Shown here: positions 59,740-64,000 of the stretch, in pieces | How the letters are laid out: the number at the start of each line of letters is the position of its first letter | How positions within the stretch are numbered: the stretch's first letter is position 1 | Source: Stutzerimonas stutzeri | Lineage (GTDB): Bacteria; Pseudomonadota; Gammaproteobacteria; Pseudomonadales; Pseudomonadaceae | DNA length: 64,000 nucleotides | Direction of reading: 5' to 3' | NCBI RefSeq assembly: GCF_002909485.1 | Contig: NZ_PPXG01000006.1 | Coordinates: 287,440-351,439 of the forward strand | Program-made: the position numbers and the translations under genes | Notes under the pieces: generated by a model | What the model was told of the DNA's origin: nothing | Seen by the model: the letters and a program-made list of their open reading frames with translations, nothing else | The model's database searches: none

Positions 59740-62331
59740 ATGATCAATGTCGACTTGCAACAGCTGGTACTAGCACTAGACGCCGAAACCAAACGCGACT
59801 TGGAAAGCGCCGCTGAACGCTGCGTGGTGCGTGGTGGCAGCAAGATCCTCGTCGAGGATCTGCTGCTCGGCCTGCTCGAACGGCCCGAAGGACTGCTGGC
59901 GCGTGCGCTGCTGGATGCCGAGGTGGACGCCGGCGCACTGGCGCAGGCGCTGCAACCACGAGGCGAGCACAGCGAGTCGCGCAATCCGGTGTTTTCCACC
60001 GAACTGGTGCAGTGGTTTCAGGATGCCCTGCTGGTGGCCAACCTGGAGCTCGGCCAAAGCCAGATCGACCAGGCCGCGCTGATTCTCGCTCTACTGCGTA
60101 ATCCGCTGCGCTATGCCGGCAGCCACTACCAGCCATTGCTGGCCCGGCTGGACGCCGAGCGCCTGCGCGACTTCGCCCTCAGCCAGCAGCCGCAGACTGC
60201 GAATGGCAAGCCGGCAGCCGGTGGCGAGTCGAACCTGTCGCGCTTTACCCACAACTTCACCCAGCAGGCCCGCGACGGTAAGCTCGATCCGGTGCTCTGC
60301 CGTGATGCGGCGATCCGTCAGATGATCGACATCCTCGCCCGGCGGCGGAAGAACAATCCGATCGTGGTCGGCGAGGCCGGGGTGGGCAAGACTGCCATCG
60401 TCGAAGGCCTGGCACTGCGCATCGCCGCAGGCGAAGTGCCTGCGGTACTCAAGGGCGTCGAGCTGCTCTGCCTCGACCTCGGTCTGCTCCAGGCCGGCGC
60501 CAGCGTGAAGGGCGAATTCGAACGCCGCCTGCAGGGCGTGATCGACGAGGTGAAGGGCTCACCCAAGCCGATCATCCTGTTTATCGATGAGGCGCACACG
60601 TTGATCGGCGCCGGCGGCCAGGCCGGCAGCGGCGATGCAGCCAACCTGCTCAAGCCCGCCTTGGCGCGCGGCGAGCTGCGCACCATCGCTGCGACGACCT
60701 GGAGCGAGTACAAGAAATACTTCGAGAAGGACCCGGCGCTGGCCCGTCGCTTCCAGCCGGTACAGCTGCACGAACCGAGCGTTCAGGAAGCCGTCATCAT
60801 TCTGCGCGGGTTGGCGCCGGTTTATGAAAAGAGCCACGGCATCTACCTGCGCGACGATGCGGTCGCGGCCGCCGCCGAGCTATCGGCTCGCTACCTGGCT
60901 GGCCGACAGCTGCCGGACAAGGCAGTGGACGTACTGGATACCGCCTGCGCACGGGTGCGCATCAGTCTCGCCGCCGCGCCCGAGGCGCTGGAACGTCTGC
61001 GTGGCGAAATCGCCGAAGGCGAGCGCCAGCGTGAAGCCCTGCGCCGCGATCTGGCCGCCGGCCTGCCGGTCGATGCGGCTGCCCTCCAACGCCTGGAGCA
61101 GCGCCTGGTCACGGCGCTGACCGAGATTGAGCAACTGGAAACCCGCTGGGCCAAGCAACGGGAACTCGCTGAGCGCCTGCTCGACCTGCGCAAACGCACG
61201 GCCGAAGCCCGCAACGATGCGAACGAGGACGGCAAGCTCTCCTCGCTCGATGAGCTGGAGGCCGAGCTGCGCGCCGTGCAGACCGAACTTGCCGCGGCCC
61301 AGACCGAGCAGCGACTGGTCAGCCATGAGGTCTGCCCGCGCCTGGTGGCGGAGGTGATCAGCCACTGGACCGGCGTGCCGCTGTCGCAGCTGGCCCGTGA
61401 ACACAGCTCGCAGGTCGCCAACTTCGCCGCCGATCTGCGCGCCCGGGTGCGCGGACAGGAACAGGCCGTCGAAGCGCTGGATCGCGCCATGCGCGCCGCT
61501 GCGGCCGGGCTGAACAAGCCCGACGCTCCCGTGGGCGTGTTTCTGCTGGTCGGCCCCAGCGGGGTCGGCAAGACCGAAACCGCCCTGGCCCTGGCCGACC
61601 TGCTGTACGGCGGCGAGCGCTTCCTTACCGTGATCAACATGTCCGAGTTCCAGGAGAAACACAGCGTTTCCCGCCTGATCGGCGCGCCTCCGGGTTACGT
61701 CGGCTACGGCGAAGGCGGCATGCTCACCGAAGCGGTGCGGCAGAAACCCTACTCGGTGATCCTGCTCGATGAGGTGGAGAAGGCCGATCCGGATGTGATG
61801 AACGTCTTCTATCAGATCTTCGACAAGGGCGTGGCGAATGACGGCGAAGGCCGCGAGATCAACTTCCGCAACACCCTGATCCTGATGACCAGCAACCTCG
61901 CCAGCGAGCGCATCGCCAGTTTCTGCACCGCCGGGCAGCGGCCGACTGTCGAGGACCTGGAACTGGCGATACGCCCACAGCTGTCGCAGCACTTCAAGCC
62001 GGCGCTGCTGGGGCGCATGCGGGTGGTGCCCTACTACCCTATCGCTGGCGCGGTGCTCGACGAATTGGTCGCGCTCAAGCTTGCGCGCTTCGGTGAGCGG
62101 TTGCAGCGGCGCCAGCTGCAGTTCAGCCACTGCTTGGCGCTGGTCACGCACCTCTCCGAGCGCTGCGGCGCCAGTGACAGCGGTGCGCGACTGATCGACC
62201 ATCTGATCGAGCAGCACCTGCAACCGCTGGTTGTGGACCGCCTGCTTGATGCCATGGCCAGTGGTGAGCCGCTGCAGCGGGTGCATGCCACGCTGAATGG
62301 CGACGGCGCGCTGATCTGTGAGTTCGCCTGA
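59740..62331 (+). CDS. tssH: type VI secretion ATPase TssH (ClpV)
   Basis: 863 residues from the ATG at 59740 (AAGGA eight bases upstream; the ATG at 59734 is too close to it). ClpV-type AAA+ unfoldase that disassembles the contracted TssBC sheath. N-terminal Clp_N repeats, D1 Walker A GEAGVGKTAIVEG, Walker B ILFIDEAHTLIGAG, D2 Walker A GPSGVGKTETALAL and VILLDEVEKADPDVMNVF. A coiled middle domain lies between D1 and D2. Confidence 0.95.
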   Translation: MINVDLQQLVLALDAETKRDLESAAERCVVRGGSKILVEDLLLGLLERPEGLLARALLDAEVDAGALAQALQPRGEHSESRNPVFSTELVQWFQDALLVANLELGQSQIDQAALILALLRNPLRYAGSHYQPLLARLDAERLRDFALSQQPQTANGKPAAGGESNLSRFTHNFTQQARDGKLDPVLCRDAAIRQMIDILARRRKNNPIVVGEAGVGKTAIVEGLALRIAAGEVPAVLKGVELLCLDLGLLQAGASVKGEFERRLQGVIDEVKGSPKPIILFIDEAHTLIGAGGQAGSGDAANLLKPALARGELRTIAATTWSEYKKYFEKDPALARRFQPVQLHEPSVQEAVIILRGLAPVYEKSHGIYLRDDAVAAAAELSARYLAGRQLPDKAVDVLDTACARVRISLAAAPEALERLRGEIAEGERQREALRRDLAAGLPVDAAALQRLEQRLVTALTEIEQLETRWAKQRELAERLLDLRKRTAEARNDANEDGKLSSLDELEAELRAVQTELAAAQTEQRLVSHEVCPRLVAEVISHWTGVPLSQLAREHSSQVANFAADLRARVRGQEQAVEALDRAMRAAAAGLNKPDAPVGVFLLVGPSGVGKTETALALADLLYGGERFLTVINMSEFQEKHSVSRLIGAPPGYVGYGEGGMLTEAVRQKPYSVILLDEVEKADPDVMNVFYQIFDKGVANDGEGREINFRNTLILMTSNLASERIASFCTAGQRPTVEDLELAIRPQLSQHFKPALLGRMRVVPYYPIAGAVLDELVALKLARFGERLQRRQLQFSHCLALVTHLSERCGASDSGARLIDHLIEQHLQPLVVDRLLDAMASGEPLQRVHATLNGDGALICEFA

Positions 62332-62332
62332 G

Positions 62333-63850
<1,518 letters not shown>

Positions 63851-63865
63851 GGAAGGAAAGACGTC

Positions 63866-64000
63866 ATGTTCAACCCAGCCAACCAGGCCCACTTCACACT
63901 GACCCTCGAAGGCATCGAGCACGACTTCAAGGTGCTCGAATTCCGGGGCCGCGAAGCCATCAGCCAACCCTATCGCTTCGACCTGGAGCTGGTCAGCGAA
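63866..64000 (+). CDS. vgrG: type VI secretion spike protein VgrG, 5' end only
   Basis: 45 codons are visible to the window edge, still open. Start FNPANQAHFTLTLEG, then DFKVLEFRGREAISQPYRFD, the standard VgrG N-terminal strand and FDLEL segment. The AAGGAAAG site precedes the ATG. It probably pairs with the PAAR effector encoded at 54 kb. Confidence 0.9.
   Translation, partial: MFNPANQAHFTLTLEGIEHDFKVLEFRGREAISQPYRFDLELVSE

Overview
The window looks like a chromosomal segment of a gamma-proteobacterium of the Pseudomonas stutzeri (Stutzerimonas) type. Base composition is high-GC throughout except in one island. Two gene orders familiar from the gamma-proteobacterial core genome are present: ygfB-pepP-ubiH-ubiI divergent from zapA-6S RNA-ygfA, and rhodanese-grxC-secB divergent from gpmI-envC-ctpA-yibQ. 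All names come from reading translated sequence and motifs; no database search was run.

Layout. 1-9.9 kb: ubiquinone hydroxylase operon (ubiI runs off the left edge), cell-division gene zapA, 6S RNA, folate cyclo-ligase, an EVE protein, a quinone oxidoreductase, secB and grxC. 10-16.9 kb: gpmI, envC, ctpA, yibQ and two tandem periplasmic binding proteins. 17-20.1 kb: hisB-hisH-DUF2164-hisA-hisF on the minus strand. 20.2-24.9 kb: a NIT-ANTAR nitrate regulator and a nitrate ABC transporter. Both have sigma-54-type promoters, and the transporter has an antitermination leader. 25-29.2 kb: a PanZ-like acetyltransferase, asmA, mutY and yggX.

29.3-38.0 kb: an integrative element of about 8.65 kb in tRNA-Phe, bounded by a perfect 33-bp repeat. 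It carries a tyrosine integrase, RNase HI, a ParB-like protein, a Rha/antirepressor-like protein and a serine resolvase with a res-like array of half-sites. Its cargo is AT-richer: a nucleotidyltransferase-like gene overlapping a DUF262 gene, divergent from a small protein with an R-x4-H motif. This is the best candidate for an undescribed defence-type system.

38.3-49.7 kb: two more periplasmic binding proteins around a TonB-dependent receptor, a secreted nuclease, a BCCT transporter, a basic amino-acid ABC transporter and a mutarotase. 50.0-64.0 kb: an H2-like type VI secretion cluster (tssA, B, C, E, F, G, H, a sigma-54 activator and the start of vgrG). Between tssE and tssF sits a cassette with a PAAR protein carrying a C-terminal HELGH metallopeptidase motif and three small lipoprotein genes, which looks like an effector with immunity or accessory genes.
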